From contig JADJOY010000039.1 in NCBI GenBank assembly GCA_016713535.1, forward strand, positions 1-64,000: a stretch of DNA of 64,000 bases, written 5' to 3'. Position 1 is the stretch's first letter; the number at the start of each line of letters is the position of its first letter. Shown one piece after another: positions 54,298 to 63,384 of the stretch. The notes under the pieces were generated by a model, which had not been told where the DNA came from, ran no database searches, and was given only the letters and a program-made list of their open reading frames with translations. The stretch comes from Deltaproteobacteria bacterium (GTDB lineage Bacteria; JADJOY01). The translations under genes were made by a program, and so were the position numbers.

Positions 54298-55284
54298 ATG
54301 AAGATCGTGCACTGCAAGGAACATGGCCCGCCGCGCTCGCTGGTCGTCGAGTCGGTCGCCGATCCCACCTGCGACGCGTGGAGCGTGCGGGTCGCGGTGC
54401 GGGCGGCGGGCATCAACTTCCCGGACCTGCTCATCATCCAGGGCAAGTATCAGTTCCAGCCGCCGCTGCCCTTCGCACCGGGCGGCGAGGTCGCCGGGGT
54501 GGTGACCGAGGTGGGAAGCGAGGTGCAGTCGTTCCGGGTCGGCGACCGCGTGATCGCCATCCCGGGCTGGAACGGCTTCGCCGAGCAGGTGGTGGTGCCC
54601 GAGGCGGTGTGCCTGCCGATCCCGGCGGAGATGGACTTCGACACGGCGGCGTCCTTCGCCATGACGTACGGCACCAGCTACTACGCCCTCGTCCAGCGCG
54701 CCCACCTCCAGCGTGGCGAGACCTTGCTGGTGCTGGGCGCGAGCGGCGGGGTCGGCAGCGCCGCGGTCGACATCGGCCGAGCGCTCGGAGCACGCGTCAT
54801 CGCGGCCGGCTCGAACCCGGACAAGCTCGCGCTGGTGCGCACGCATTACGGCATCCACGACGTGCTGGTGACCGGGGACGGACGTCCACTCAAGGACTCG
54901 GTCGGCGCGCTCACCGGCGGCGAGGGCGCGGACGTGATCTACGATCCGGTGGGCGGCGAGCTGTTCGAGCAGGCGCTGCGCGCGGTCGCCTGGAACGGCC
55001 GGATCCTGGTGATCGGGTTCACCTCCGGCACCATCCCGAGCGCCAAGGCCAATCTCCTGCTGCTCAAGGGCTCGTCGGTGATCGGTGTCTTCTGGGGTGC
55101 CTTCACCCGCCGCGAGCCGGCGGTGAACGCCGCGAACTTCGCGCAGCTCTTCGCGTGGTACCGAGAGGGGCGCCTGGCCCCCTACATCTCGCACCGCTTC
55201 CCGCTCGAGGACGCGGCGGCGGCGCTCGAGACGCTGGAGCGCCGCGAGGTGGTCGGCAAGGCGGTGCTGCAGGTCGCGGGCTGA
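54298..55284 (+). CDS. NADPH:quinone oxidoreductase (zinc-independent MDR family)
   Basis: Seen: ATG 54298; 328 residues. AAGINFPDLLIIQGKYQFQP, PGGEVAGVVTEVGSEVQSF, nucleotide-binding LVLGASGGVGSAAVDIGRAL, and DVIYDPVGGELFEQALRAV. The catalytic-zinc cysteine of alcohol dehydrogenases is replaced by Asn (GINF), as in quinone reductases. Known: reduces quinones or enones with NADPH in the cytosol. Operon partner of pirin. It ends 17 bp before a MITE-like element. Confidence 0.93.
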   Translation: MKIVHCKEHGPPRSLVVESVADPTCDAWSVRVAVRAAGINFPDLLIIQGKYQFQPPLPFAPGGEVAGVVTEVGSEVQSFRVGDRVIAIPGWNGFAEQVVVPEAVCLPIPAEMDFDTAASFAMTYGTSYYALVQRAHLQRGETLLVLGASGGVGSAAVDIGRALGARVIAAGSNPDKLALVRTHYGIHDVLVTGDGRPLKDSVGALTGGEGADVIYDPVGGELFEQALRAVAWNGRILVIGFTSGTIPSAKANLLLLKGSSVIGVFWGAFTRREPAVNAANFAQLFAWYREGRLAPYISHRFPLEDAAAALETLERREVVGKAVLQVAG

Positions 55285-55301
55285 CACCGGCCGCCGGCGA
55301 A

Positions 55302-55461
55302 CTCAGAGTCTGTGAATCTTTCCGTCTGGGTCGCTCACGGTAGCCGCGTGGGCGCGGCGACGGGGGATGGAACCCCCGTCGCTACGATGGTTTTCGTAGC
55401 GCGGGGGGCTCCGTCCCCCCGCGGCGCTTTGCTCGCGCTCGATTCCTTCACAAACTCTCAG
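55302..55461. repeat. MITE-like hairpin element with 15-bp imperfect inverted ends
   Basis: Ends: CTCAGAGTCTGTGAA at 55302-55316 and TTCACAAACTCTCAG at 55447-55461, 13 of 15 complementary. The inside folds into consecutive stems: GACGGGGG/CCCCCGTC, CGCTACGA/TCGTAGCG and CGCGGGGGG/CCCCCCGCG. No ORF fits. The right end contains the TGA stop codon of the minus-strand FHA-GAF gene. It may be a non-autonomous mobile element or a bidirectional 3'-end structure between convergent genes. Confidence 0.55.
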
Positions 55462-56393
55462 CTCGCGAGACGAACCGCGCTTGGCTTGCGGCCGGCGGAG
55501 AAGGCCGGCGCGAGCGCGCGGGCCAGAACCTCGAGCACCTCGACGTCGTCCCTCACGAACAGGCTCGAGCTCTTGCTCGCCGCGTCCGCGTAGAGAACGC
55601 CGACGACCGCGCCCTCGTCGAGGACCGGCACCGCGAGGATCGACCCGTGAACCGCGGCGCCGAGGACCTGGTCGTCCGTTTCGGCGGCGCCCGCGGAGGT
55701 GACTCCCGACAGCACCGCGCGGCCGGAGATCCCCGCGGCGCGGATCACGTCTCGAGCCCAGCTCGCGTCCGAGCCCGAGGCGGGGAGCTCGTCGTTGGTC
55801 GCGCTCGCCTCCATCGCCGGTTCGCCCTCGGGAACGAGCCGGAAGGCCGCCACGCGGTCGGCGCCCACCAGGCCGAGGAGGCCGAGCAGGGCCTGCTTGT
55901 AGACGAGGCTCTTGTGACGCCCGGCCCGCACCGCCTCCTTGAGCGAGGCGGCGAGCTTGGCGGTGCGCATCGCGCGCCGATCCGCCTCGGCGTCCGCGTC
56001 GATGACGCCGTCGCCGCGATCGGACGCGGACGGCATCGTCACGGCTCGCGCCGCCGTCCTCGCGAGCTTGGCGCCGAGCACAGCATCGGGCGCTGAGCGA
56101 TCGTCCGCGACGACCTCCAGCACGGTCTTGCCCAGGCGGATGGTGTCCCCGGGGACCAGCTCCCGCTCCTCGGTCCCGAGCGGCTGGTCGCGCACGAACG
56201 TGCCGTTGTGGCTGCGCAGGTCGGTGATCGCGTAACCCGAGCCGGTCCAGCGGATCAGCGCGTGCCGGCGGGACACCTCGCCGTCCACGAGCTGAACCGG
56301 ATTCTGCGGCCCGCGCCCGATGGTGAGGACCCGCGTGCCGAGTCGGTACGTGGTACCGCACGCCTTTCCGTCTCGAATCACGAGGCTCAGCAT
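55458..56393 (-). CDS. FHA-GAF domain protein
   Basis: Seen: ATG 56393; 311 residues. FHA domain at about 20-90 (RVLTIGRGPQNPVQLVDGEV, SRRHALI, SHNGTFV) and GAF-like domain at about 165-300 (SILAVPVLDEGAVVGVLYAD). Known: FHA domains bind phosphothreonine and GAF domains bind small molecules or mediate dimerisation; FHA-GAF proteins occur in myxobacterial kinase pathways and as EBP activators. No sigma-54 or DNA-binding domain is present. Its start overlaps the end of the kinase gene by 7 bp, so it is very likely the phospho-partner of that kinase. Confidence 0.9.
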   Translation of the reverse strand: MLSLVIRDGKACGTTYRLGTRVLTIGRGPQNPVQLVDGEVSRRHALIRWTGSGYAITDLRSHNGTFVRDQPLGTEERELVPGDTIRLGKTVLEVVADDRSAPDAVLGAKLARTAARAVTMPSASDRGDGVIDADAEADRRAMRTAKLAASLKEAVRAGRHKSLVYKQALLGLLGLVGADRVAAFRLVPEGEPAMEASATNDELPASGSDASWARDVIRAAGISGRAVLSGVTSAGAAETDDQVLGAAVHGSILAVPVLDEGAVVGVLYADAASKSSSLFVRDDVEVLEVLARALAPAFSAGRKPSAVRLAS

Positions 56394-58402
56394 GAAGCGC
56401 TCTCTTTCAGGTCGGCGGTCGACGGCTCCTCGGGAAGGATCTGCGCCAGGTGCCACTTGCGCAGCAGGAGCTCGAGATCGCGCTTGTTGAGCTCGTCGCG
56501 GCACACGCCGCCCCACGCGGCGGCCACGAGGATGATCGCGAGGTTGGCGAAGAGCATGACGGTGATCGTCGGCACGCGCGGGAAGCTCACGATGTTGGGC
56601 AGGATGTGGATCGAGTCTGCCGAGAACGCGTAGCTCGGCGACAGCACGCCCGCGACCTCGAGCAGCGTGGGGGCGACGATGCCGATGCCGAGCCCGATCG
56701 CGACGAACGCCACGCGGCGCCGCTTCGACTCGGACATCGAGAACGAGAGCATGTTGACCGCGATCGCGGTCGGCACCAGCACCAGAGGCCCGAAGCCGCG
56801 GCTCGCCACCGCGAGGCTGAGCGACGTCAGGATCAGGAGACCGTACTGGCGGCGTGGCGTCACCACCTTCTCGCGTCCGCCCACGAACGCGTACGCACCC
56901 GCGAACAGGGTGACGGTCATGAAGAGTGCCAGGGTCCAGGGGTCGCGCAGGCCCATCCACACCAGCGCCGGCACGCAGAAGACCCAGCTCAGGTAACAGT
57001 AGGTGCCGAGCTGGAACCCGCGCTTCACCAGCTCGTTCGCCCCTTTGTCGAACTCCGCCTTGACCTGCGCCGGGACGTGGCGTGGGCGCTCGGAGAGCAG
57101 CCGCACCATCACCCGCAGCGCGCGTGGATCGTCCGGGGCGAGCGCCATGGCTCGACCGATCTCCTTCATCGCGGCCGCGCGGTCCGCGAGCGCCGAGTCG
57201 TCGTCGATCGTCAGCGCGCGCTCGACGAGTGCATCCGCGGCGGAGACGTGCTCGGCGGCGAGCTGGGCACGGAGCTCGAGATCCCGTTCGCCGTCGAGGT
57301 AGCGCTGGATGGCCTGGTAGAGCTCGTGCGCGGTGCCGAAGCGATCCTCGGGCTCGTAGGCGAGCGCCTTGGCGCAGATGGCGTCGAGCTCGGGCGGCAC
57401 CTCTCGGTCGGCGGCGCGGTGCGACGGGCGTGGGTCGGGGGCGTCGATCGTGGCGGCGGCGCGCCTCGATGGCGTGTCGCCGCGAACGTAGCTCTGACCG
57501 GCCAGCACCTCGTAGAGCACTGCGCCCAGGCTCCAGATGTCCGAGCGGGCGCCGACCCGGGCCACGGCACCCGAGATCTGCTCGGGGGCGGCGTACCCGG
57601 GCGTGCCGATCTGCTGCGAAGAGCGGCGTGTCGACGGATCGCTCGAATCCAGCCCGCCTCCACCGCTGGTCGCTCGCTCGAGCGTGGCGGCCCCGCCGAT
57701 CGTGAAGCCGCCGAACCAGGTGTCGACCGCGATGCCCCAGTCGAGGACGTATACCTCGCCGAAGTCGCCGAGCATCAGGTTGCCGGGCTTGAGATCGCGA
57801 TGAACGACCCCGAGCACGTGGGCGTAGTCGATGGCGAGCGTCGCGCGCGCCACCGCCTCGATGAGGCGACGCCGCGGGTAGACCCGTGACGCGGCCTCGT
57901 CGCCGCCGGCGACGCGCTCGAGGATCTCGTGGAGCGTGACGCCGCGCACCTTCTTCATGGTGAAGAAGGTGCGTCCGTCGGGCATCCGCCCGATGTCGTA
58001 CACCGGCACGATGGACGGATGCTCGAGGCGAGCCTGGAGCTTGAACTCGTGCTCGAACTGGCGGCGTGAGGCGTCGGAGGCGAGATCCTCTCGGAGCGTC
58101 TTGAGGGCAACCTCGCGACCGAGCAGCTCGTCGCGGACCGAGTGGACCTCCCCCATGCCTCCGACGCCGAGCACCTCCCGCTCCTGGTAGCGGTGGGTGT
58201 CGGCGGGACGTGCGGGCGACGCCGCGACCGCCGGCGATGCGCCGCGGTGCGGGGTGAAGCGGGTCGCAGATGGCTGAGTCGGCTCGGCAGGCTCGGGCAC
58301 GATTCGTTTCCCCGGGATGGCGCGGACCGATGCAAGCAAAGTGCCCCTCGAGCGGCGCGGTAACCAACCGACATCATGGAAGAATTCAGGGATGACTTGC
58401 AC
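56387..58402 (-). CDS. Ser/Thr protein kinase with C-terminal membrane domain
   Basis: Seen: up to 671 residues. Disordered N-terminus; kinase with glycine loop GVGGMGEVHSV near 80, Lys in VALKTLRED, catalytic loop VHRDLKPGNLML, VLDWGIAV in place of DFG, GTPGYAAPEQISG; a helical linker with tetratricopeptide-like features (EIGRAMALAPDDPRALRVMV); then at least five membrane helices from about 460 to 625. Known: Pkn/PknB-type kinases. The DWG variant of DFG is frequent in this subgroup and compatible with activity. Start uncertain: the first 30 residues look non-coding-like. Same operon as FHA-GAF. Confidence 0.92.
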   Translation of the reverse strand: MQVIPEFFHDVGWLPRRSRGTLLASVRAIPGKRIVPEPAEPTQPSATRFTPHRGASPAVAASPARPADTHRYQEREVLGVGGMGEVHSVRDELLGREVALKTLREDLASDASRRQFEHEFKLQARLEHPSIVPVYDIGRMPDGRTFFTMKKVRGVTLHEILERVAGGDEAASRVYPRRRLIEAVARATLAIDYAHVLGVVHRDLKPGNLMLGDFGEVYVLDWGIAVDTWFGGFTIGGAATLERATSGGGGLDSSDPSTRRSSQQIGTPGYAAPEQISGAVARVGARSDIWSLGAVLYEVLAGQSYVRGDTPSRRAAATIDAPDPRPSHRAADREVPPELDAICAKALAYEPEDRFGTAHELYQAIQRYLDGERDLELRAQLAAEHVSAADALVERALTIDDDSALADRAAAMKEIGRAMALAPDDPRALRVMVRLLSERPRHVPAQVKAEFDKGANELVKRGFQLGTYCYLSWVFCVPALVWMGLRDPWTLALFMTVTLFAGAYAFVGGREKVVTPRRQYGLLILTSLSLAVASRGFGPLVLVPTAIAVNMLSFSMSESKRRRVAFVAIGLGIGIVAPTLLEVAGVLSPSYAFSADSIHILPNIVSFPRVPTITVMLFANLAIILVAAAWGGVCRDELNKRDLELLLRKWHLAQILPEEPSTADLKESASC

Positions 58403-58519
58403 CCGAGGCGTCAGGAATCCCGATCACCGTCGCGCAACTGACCCGCCGAGGTGGCGCTCGTGCAGCGCGGCGTGCGGTTTCCGCAGCCCCGGGCCGTGCG
58501 GATCGGCACGCCCCCGGCC

Positions 58520-59317
58520 TCAGGCCTGGAGGCGCTCGGAAAGAAACGACAGCACACGGTCCAGAGCGGCCCGAGTGGGGTGGCCCTCGCGGTCGAGCAG
58601 ATCCTTGGTGAGCACCGAATGCGCGATCCGTGGGATCCGGTGGCCGTTGCCGGGTCCGGAGTCGATCTCGATCGCTTCGAAGCCGCCGTCGAGCTCTCGT
58701 CGGAGCGTGTCGAACCGCGCCCTGGGGCACATGAAGTCGTGGGTGAACCGCAGCCCCAGCACGACGAGCTGCTCGTCGCGGACCCGCTCCCTGAGCCGCG
58801 CGAGGTTCGAATCACTGAGGTGCAACGCCCGCTCGTGCGAGGGCGAGACCCCGACGGGAAGCGAGGGCTGGCTCAGGACCGGTGCCAGGACCCACGAATC
58901 GGCCGCCAGCGTGAGGGCGAAGTTCCCCGTGAGACACATCCCGATCCCGCCCACACCGCGCCCGCCACAGCGTTGGTGGACCTCGCGTCCGAGCGCACGC
59001 AGCCACTCGGTCACGGGGGACGCCCCTCGCCTCGAGAGCAAGCTGAACTCGCGGCTGACGCACGCGAACGCGAGCGCGCGAGCCATATCGCGGACCCCGT
59101 ACTCGACCCCGGGCTCGTTGAAGAGGCTCGGCAGCACCGCCGTGAAACCGTGGTTGGCGACGCGCCGACCGAAGTCGGCGACCTCGCGGGTGATGCCCGG
59201 CACCTCGTGGACGATCAGTACGCCAGGCCCCTGCCCCAGCCAGTACACGGGGCGGGAGGCACCGAGCGCCGTGAACGAGCGCTCCTCGAAACCGTCGATG
59301 CAGTCATCCATCGGCAC
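58520..59317 (-). CDS. Dienelactone hydrolase family alpha/beta hydrolase
   Basis: Seen: 265 residues. GVLIVHEVPGITREVADFGR with the conserved Glu after HE, the nucleophile elbow GIGMCLTGNFAL (Cys as nucleophile, as in DLH), and a late His in FTHDFMC. The other members of the triad are less clear. Known: DLH family enzymes cleave lactones and esters; substrate unknown. Divergent from yceD with 119 bp between. The gap to the kinase start (58403-58519) shows no supportable gene. Confidence 0.85.
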   Translation of the reverse strand: MPMDDCIDGFEERSFTALGASRPVYWLGQGPGVLIVHEVPGITREVADFGRRVANHGFTAVLPSLFNEPGVEYGVRDMARALAFACVSREFSLLSRRGASPVTEWLRALGREVHQRCGGRGVGGIGMCLTGNFALTLAADSWVLAPVLSQPSLPVGVSPSHERALHLSDSNLARLRERVRDEQLVVLGLRFTHDFMCPRARFDTLRRELDGGFEAIEIDSGPGNGHRIPRIAHSVLTKDLLDREGHPTRAALDRVLSFLSERLQA

Positions 59318-59436
59318 GACAGCTTACGGGACTCCATCACCCACGCCCATCCCGTGGCGTCCTTGACGCCGGCCTCGGCGGACAACTACGTTTCTGCGTT
59401 TTTTCGCCGGTCGCGAGGCTGGCCAGGTACGAGCCC

Positions 59437-59991
59437 ATGAAGGTCCGGATCGACGATCTCCCGTCCGAAGGGCGGACCTTCGAGGTGGAGGTCGAGGGGG
59501 CTGACCTCGACCAGGCGCTCGGTCCCGATCGCGACCCGGGGCTCGTGTGGAGTGGACCGGCGCAAGGCACGATCACCCTGAACAAGGCCGGCAGGTCGCT
59601 CAGGGTTCAGGGAGAAGCGGGGTTCCGGTTCACCGAGCCCTGCGCACGTTGCCTGACCGAGGTGAACCAGTCGGAGCGGGCGGTCTTCGATCTGACCAAG
59701 CTGCTCGGCCCCGAGCCCGACCATCCCCGCACCCACGAGGTGCGCGACGACGAAGTCGACGAGGACTACCTCACCGAGCCGGAGATCGATCTGACGCAAG
59801 TCGTGCTCGAACAGGTGGCCCTGGAGCTGCCGCAGCGAGTACTGTGCACCGAGAGCTGCAAGGGGCTGTGCCCTCAGTGCGGCACCAACCTGAACAACGA
59901 GAGCTGTCGTTGCGCGCAGCAGGTGCTCGATCCGCGCTTCGCGATGCTCGCCAAGCTGCGCAAGGACGACGGCACCCCCACCGACCGCTGA
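59437..59991 (+). CDS. yceD: YceD/DUF177 large-ribosomal-RNA accumulation protein
   Basis: Seen: 184 residues; FTEPCARCLTEVNQSERAVF and the C-terminal CTESCKGLCPQCGTNLNNES, then CRCAQQVLDPRFAMLAKL. The paired CxxC motifs look zinc-binding. Known: YceD is linked to 23S rRNA accumulation and almost always precedes rpmF, as here (33 bp gap). First gene of the lipid/ribosome cluster. Confidence 0.93.
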   Translation: MKVRIDDLPSEGRTFEVEVEGADLDQALGPDRDPGLVWSGPAQGTITLNKAGRSLRVQGEAGFRFTEPCARCLTEVNQSERAVFDLTKLLGPEPDHPRTHEVRDDEVDEDYLTEPEIDLTQVVLEQVALELPQRVLCTESCKGLCPQCGTNLNNESCRCAQQVLDPRFAMLAKLRKDDGTPTDR

Positions 59992-60024
59992 CCGACCGAG
60001 CCCCGTAACCGAGGAGATCGCACC

Positions 60025-60210
60025 ATGGCCGTTCCCAAGAAAAAGACGTCGCGGATGAAGCGCGGCATGCGTCGCGCCCACAAGCGCGCCTCCGTGCCCA
60101 CCGTGGTGCACTGCTCGCGCTGCGGTGAGCCGCGCCAGCCCCACCACGCTTGCCCGAGCTGCGGCTTCTACCGGCAGGGCGTGGAAGTGCCGATCGCTCA
60201 GAAGGACTGA
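60025..60210 (+). CDS. rpmF: Ribosomal protein bL32
   Basis: Seen: 61 residues, MAVPKKKTSRMKRGMRRAHK, then zinc-binding CSRCGEPRQPHHACPSC and GFYRQG. Four-cysteine (C+) form. Known: component of the 50S subunit. Good GAGGAG ribosome-binding site before the ATG. Located between yceD and plsX, the standard order. Confidence 0.98.
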   Translation: MAVPKKKTSRMKRGMRRAHKRASVPTVVHCSRCGEPRQPHHACPSCGFYRQGVEVPIAQKD

Positions 60211-60227
60211 CGCGGTATCGCCGCCGC

Positions 60228-62285
60228 ATGAAGATCGTCGTCGACGCCATGGGCGGCGACCACGCGCCAGGCGTGGTGGTCGACGGCGCGATTGCAGCGG
60301 TCCGCGACCTGGGCGTCGAGGTTCTCCTCACCGGGCCGGGTGAGATCGTTCAGCGCGAGCTCGCCGCACGTGGCGGCGAGAAGCTCATCGAGGTCCGGCA
60401 CGCGTCCGAGATCGTCGGGATGGACGAGCCCCCCGCGGCGGCGGTCCGGCGCAAGCGGGACTCGTCGATCCGTGTGGGCCTCGACCTGGTCGCGTCGGGC
60501 GCGGCCGACGCGTTCGTGAGCGCCGGCAACACCGGCGCGGTCATGGCCACCGCCACGTTGGTGCTCAAGCGCACTGCCGGCGTCGAGCGACCCGGCATCC
60601 TGACACTCTTCCCGACCATCACCGGACAGCCCGCGATCCTCATCGACGCGGGCGCCAACGTCGACTGCAAGGCGGTCCACCTCGCCCACTTCGGCGTGAT
60701 GGGCTCGGTCTACGCACAGGCCATCCTCGGCCGTGAATCCCCATCGGTCGGGGTGCTCTCCAACGGCGAGGAGGAGGGCAAAGGCAACGAGCTGACCCGC
60801 GAGGCGGATCAGCTCCTGCGTGGCACGTCGCTACGTTACGTCGGGTACGTCGAGGGGCGCGACCTGTTCAACGGCAAGGTCGACGTCGTGGTGTGTGATG
60901 GCTTCGTCGGCAACGTGGCGCTCAAGGCGAGTGAAGGCGTCGCCGACGCCATCCGCACGCTCCTCGAGCGCGGCTTCCGGGCCAACCTGCGCGGCAAGCT
61001 GGCCTACCTGCTCTCGAAGCCCGTGCTCCGGGACATGAAGAAGGCGTTCGACCATCACGAGTACGGCGGCGCGCCGCTGCTCGGGGTGCAAGGGGTGTGC
61101 ATCATCGCCCACGGCAGCGCCAATGCCCACGCGATCCGCAACGCCATCCGCCAGGCCGCCAGCCAGCGACGCGAGGACGTGAGCATCCGCATCGAGCGCG
61201 CCCTCGGCGAGGCCCGGATCCTTCCCGAACTCACCAAGCGGCCCGGGGCGGACCGCGTGGTGTTCCTGAAGGAGCTGGCGAAGAAGATGCGCATCCCACG
61301 CCGCGCGCCAGCCACGCCGGAAGGCGGGCCCACCGCGCGCGCCGCGTTCGTCTTCCCGGGTCAGGGCTGTGAGTTCGTGGGCATGGGTAGCGAGCTCGCG
61401 AATCGGTACCCGATCGTCCGCGACACGCTGCGCGAGGCGAGTGAGGCCGCCGGGGTGGACCTCGCGACGATGGCTGCCCAGGGTCCGATCGAACGCCTCC
61501 GGCTCGCCGAGCACGCTCAGCCGGCCGTGGTCGCCGTCTCGGTGGGAGTCGCACGGCTGGTGCAGACCGAGCTCGGCGTCCGGCCCGCGATCGTCCTCGG
61601 CCACAGCGTCGGCGAGTACGCGGCGCTGGTCGCGTCGGGCGCGCTGGGATTCTCCGAGGCGATCCGCCTCGTCCGCGAGCGCGGCCGCCTCATGCACGAG
61701 GCGAGTCCACCCGGGCGCGGCTCGATGGCGGCGATCACCGGGCTCTCACTCGCCCAGGTCACCAAGATCTGCCACGAGGCCGCGCAGGGCGCGGTCCTCG
61801 ACGTCGCCGACGAGCAGGGCCACGAGCACTTCGTGGTGTCGGGCGAAGCCCGCGCCGTCGACCGGGCGGTCGAGGCCGCCAACGGCGCCGGTGCGAGGCG
61901 CGCCGTGCTCCTGCCCGTCACCGGCCCGTTCCACTCCAGCCTCATGGCGCCCGCCTCGGAACGGTTCGCGCCGACGCTCGCGGCAGTGGCGATCCGAGAG
62001 CCGGAGGTGACGTTCGTCTCCAGCATCACCGGAACCCGGCTCGCTTCCGCCGAGGACATCCGCGCGGCGCTCGAGGTCCAGTTCTCGGGGCCGGTGCGGT
62101 GGTTCGCCGCCGCGCGGCACCTCGCCGAGAGCGCCCCCGAGCTGGTCGTACAGGCCGGTCCGGGGTCGTTCTTGACAGGCACCCTGCGCCGCATCGAACC
62201 TCGGCTGCGCACGTTCGTGGTCGACGACCTGGACGGCGTGAGGCAGCTCCGCGAGGCCGCCCACCGATTGTTGACACCCCGATGA
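60228..62285 (+). CDS. PlsX-FabD fusion: phosphate acyltransferase joined to malonyl-CoA:ACP transacylase
   Basis: Seen: one uninterrupted frame of 685 residues from ATG 60228. Residues 1 to about 345 are Pls[75 protein letters not shown] 25-residue Pro/Arg-rich linker ([20 protein letters not shown]) leads into FabD from about 372: [18 protein letters not shown], nucleophile in [15 protein letters not shown], catalytic His in [10 protein letters not shown], and QFSGPVRWF. Known: PlsX makes acyl-phosphate for phospholipid synthesis; FabD charges ACP with malonate to start elongation. Both bind ACP. Normally they are separate genes with fabH between; here fabH is absent. All visible catalytic residues are kept. 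Confidence 0.95.
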   Translation: MKIVVDAMGGDHAPGVVVDGAIAAVRDLGVEVLLTGPGEIVQRELAARGGEKLIEVRHASEIVGMDEPPAAAVRRKRDSSIRVGLDLVASGAADAFVSAGNTGAVMATATLVLKRTAGVERPGILTLFPTITGQPAILIDAGANVDCKAVHLAHFGVMGSVYAQAILGRESPSVGVLSNGEEEGKGNELTREADQLLRGTSLRYVGYVEGRDLFNGKVDVVVCDGFVGNVALKASEGVADAIRTLLERGFRANLRGKLAYLLSKPVLRDMKKAFDHHEYGGAPLLGVQGVCIIAHGSANAHAIRNAIRQAASQRREDVSIRIERALGEARILPELTKRPGADRVVFLKELAKKMRIPRRAPATPEGGPTARAAFVFPGQGCEFVGMGSELANRYPIVRDTLREASEAAGVDLATMAAQGPIERLRLAEHAQPAVVAVSVGVARLVQTELGVRPAIVLGHSVGEYAALVASGALGFSEAIRLVRERGRLMHEASPPGRGSMAAITGLSLAQVTKICHEAAQGAVLDVADEQGHEHFVVSGEARAVDRAVEAANGAGARRAVLLPVTGPFHSSLMAPASERFAPTLAAVAIREPEVTFVSSITGTRLASAEDIRAALEVQFSGPVRWFAAARHLAESAPELVVQAGPGSFLTGTLRRIEPRLRTFVVDDLDGVRQLREAAHRLLTPR

Positions 62286-62463
62286 GAATCGGTATGCTTG
62301 CCCGAAGTCGCCCGCTGGACGCGCGATCCACCCGATCTGTAACGCGTTTTTTGCCCGTAAAAGCGACAATTTCGCGAGCCTCGGCGTGCCCCTTCGCGGG
62401 TCCGGACCGATCCCGGTTCGCATCACGTTCGATAGACAACTGGGACACAAGGGAGAGGTGCAG

Positions 62464-62703
62464 ATGACTCCAGACGAGATCATGGCGAAGGTCAAAGAGA
62501 TCATCGTCGAGCAGCTCGGCGTGAACGAGGACGAAGTCGTCCCCGAGGCGTCGTTGCTCGAGGATCTGGGCGCGGACAGCCTCGACATCGTCGAGCTGGT
62601 GATGGCCTTCGAGGAAGAGTTCGACATGGAGATCTCGGACGAAGAGGCCGAGAAGATCCACACCGTCGGCGAGGCGGTGAAGTACATCCAGGATCACCTC
62701 TGA
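62464..62703 (+). CDS. acpP: Acyl carrier protein
   Basis: Seen: 79 residues, acidic, with the phosphopantetheine serine in [27 protein letters not shown]-like ribosome-binding site (GGGAGAGG) before the ATG at 62464. Known: carries growing acyl chains; substrate of both halves of the preceding fusion protein. The 178-bp gap upstream (62286-62463) is less G+C-rich in places (CGTTTTTTG run near 62344) and may hold its own promoter. fabG and fabF are not adjacent. Confidence 0.98.
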   Translation: MTPDEIMAKVKEIIVEQLGVNEDEVVPEASLLEDLGADSLDIVELVMAFEEEFDMEISDEEAEKIHTVGEAVKYIQDHL

Positions 62704-62787
62704 GAGCAGTCTGCGCTTCGAACCATCTGCTCGCCCCGAGCGGTTTCGCGACCGGCGAGCACACCGAGCGGACCCCACGTCGAGACG

Positions 62788-62805
62788 CCCCTCCCCGCGG
62801 AGGGG
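62788..62805 (+). terminator. Hairpin terminator after acpP
   Basis: CCCCTCC-CCGC-GGAGGGG followed by TTTCGTGTTT, 85 bp after the acpP stop. The stem is seven G+C-rich pairs with a T-rich tail; probably ends the acpP transcript before rpiB. Confidence 0.75.
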
Positions 62806-62912
62806 TTTCGTGTTTGGAGTGACGTGAGCGGGAGCGCTGTGCTATCCAGTGCGCTGCGCCCGTCCCCCGAAAACCGCCCGATTTCGTAGCGTTCCCCTCT
62901 CACGGAGGTCAC

Positions 62913-63365
62913 GTGATCCTCGCCCTCGCCAGCGACCACGCCGGGTTCGAGCTCAAGGAAGACCTGAAGCGCTTCCTGGCGGACCTCAAGATCGAGGTCA
63001 AGGACTTCGGTCCACGCGACGACGCGTCGGTCGACTACCCCGACTTCGGCTCGCAGGTCGCGCTGGCCGTGGCCGCGGGGATCGCGCAGGGTGGCGTGCT
63101 GGTGGACGGCTCGGGCATCGGCATGTCGATCGTCGCCAACAAGTACCCGAAGGTACGCGCGGCGCTGGTGTCGAGCGTCTACGCGGCACGAATGGCGAAG
63201 CGCCACATGGGCGCGAACGTGCTCTGCCTCTCCGGCTGGTTCACCGGCAAGGGCGAAGCGCGTGAGATGGTTCGCACCTGGGTGGAGACCGAGTTCGAAG
63301 GCGGGCGCCACCAGCGGCGCCTCGACAAGATCCGCGAGATCGAAGATCGCGTGAAGACCGAGTGA
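62913..63365 (+). CDS. rpiB: Ribose-5-phosphate isomerase B
   Basis: Seen: GTG 62913 after GGAGGT; 150 residues. [57 protein letters not shown] and [10 protein letters not shown] are family motifs. The active-site residue before SGIGM is Asp in GSGIG context, where RpiB usually has a catalytic Cys (CGTGIG); the Ser form is known in some members. Known: interconverts ribulose-5-P and ribose-5-P. The glyA start lies 19 bp after its stop, the common rpiB-glyA pair. Confidence 0.93.
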   Translation: MILALASDHAGFELKEDLKRFLADLKIEVKDFGPRDDASVDYPDFGSQVALAVAAGIAQGGVLVDGSGIGMSIVANKYPKVRAALVSSVYAARMAKRHMGANVLCLSGWFTGKGEAREMVRTWVETEFEGGRHQRRLDKIREIEDRVKTE

Positions 63366-63384
63366 GCCGAAAGAGACGAGATCC

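Noticed and set aside
62286-62463. A fabH, fabG or small RNA gene between the PlsX-FabD fusion and acpP
   Set aside because: Only 178 bp, no open frame with family motifs, and no clear RNA structure beyond a T-run.
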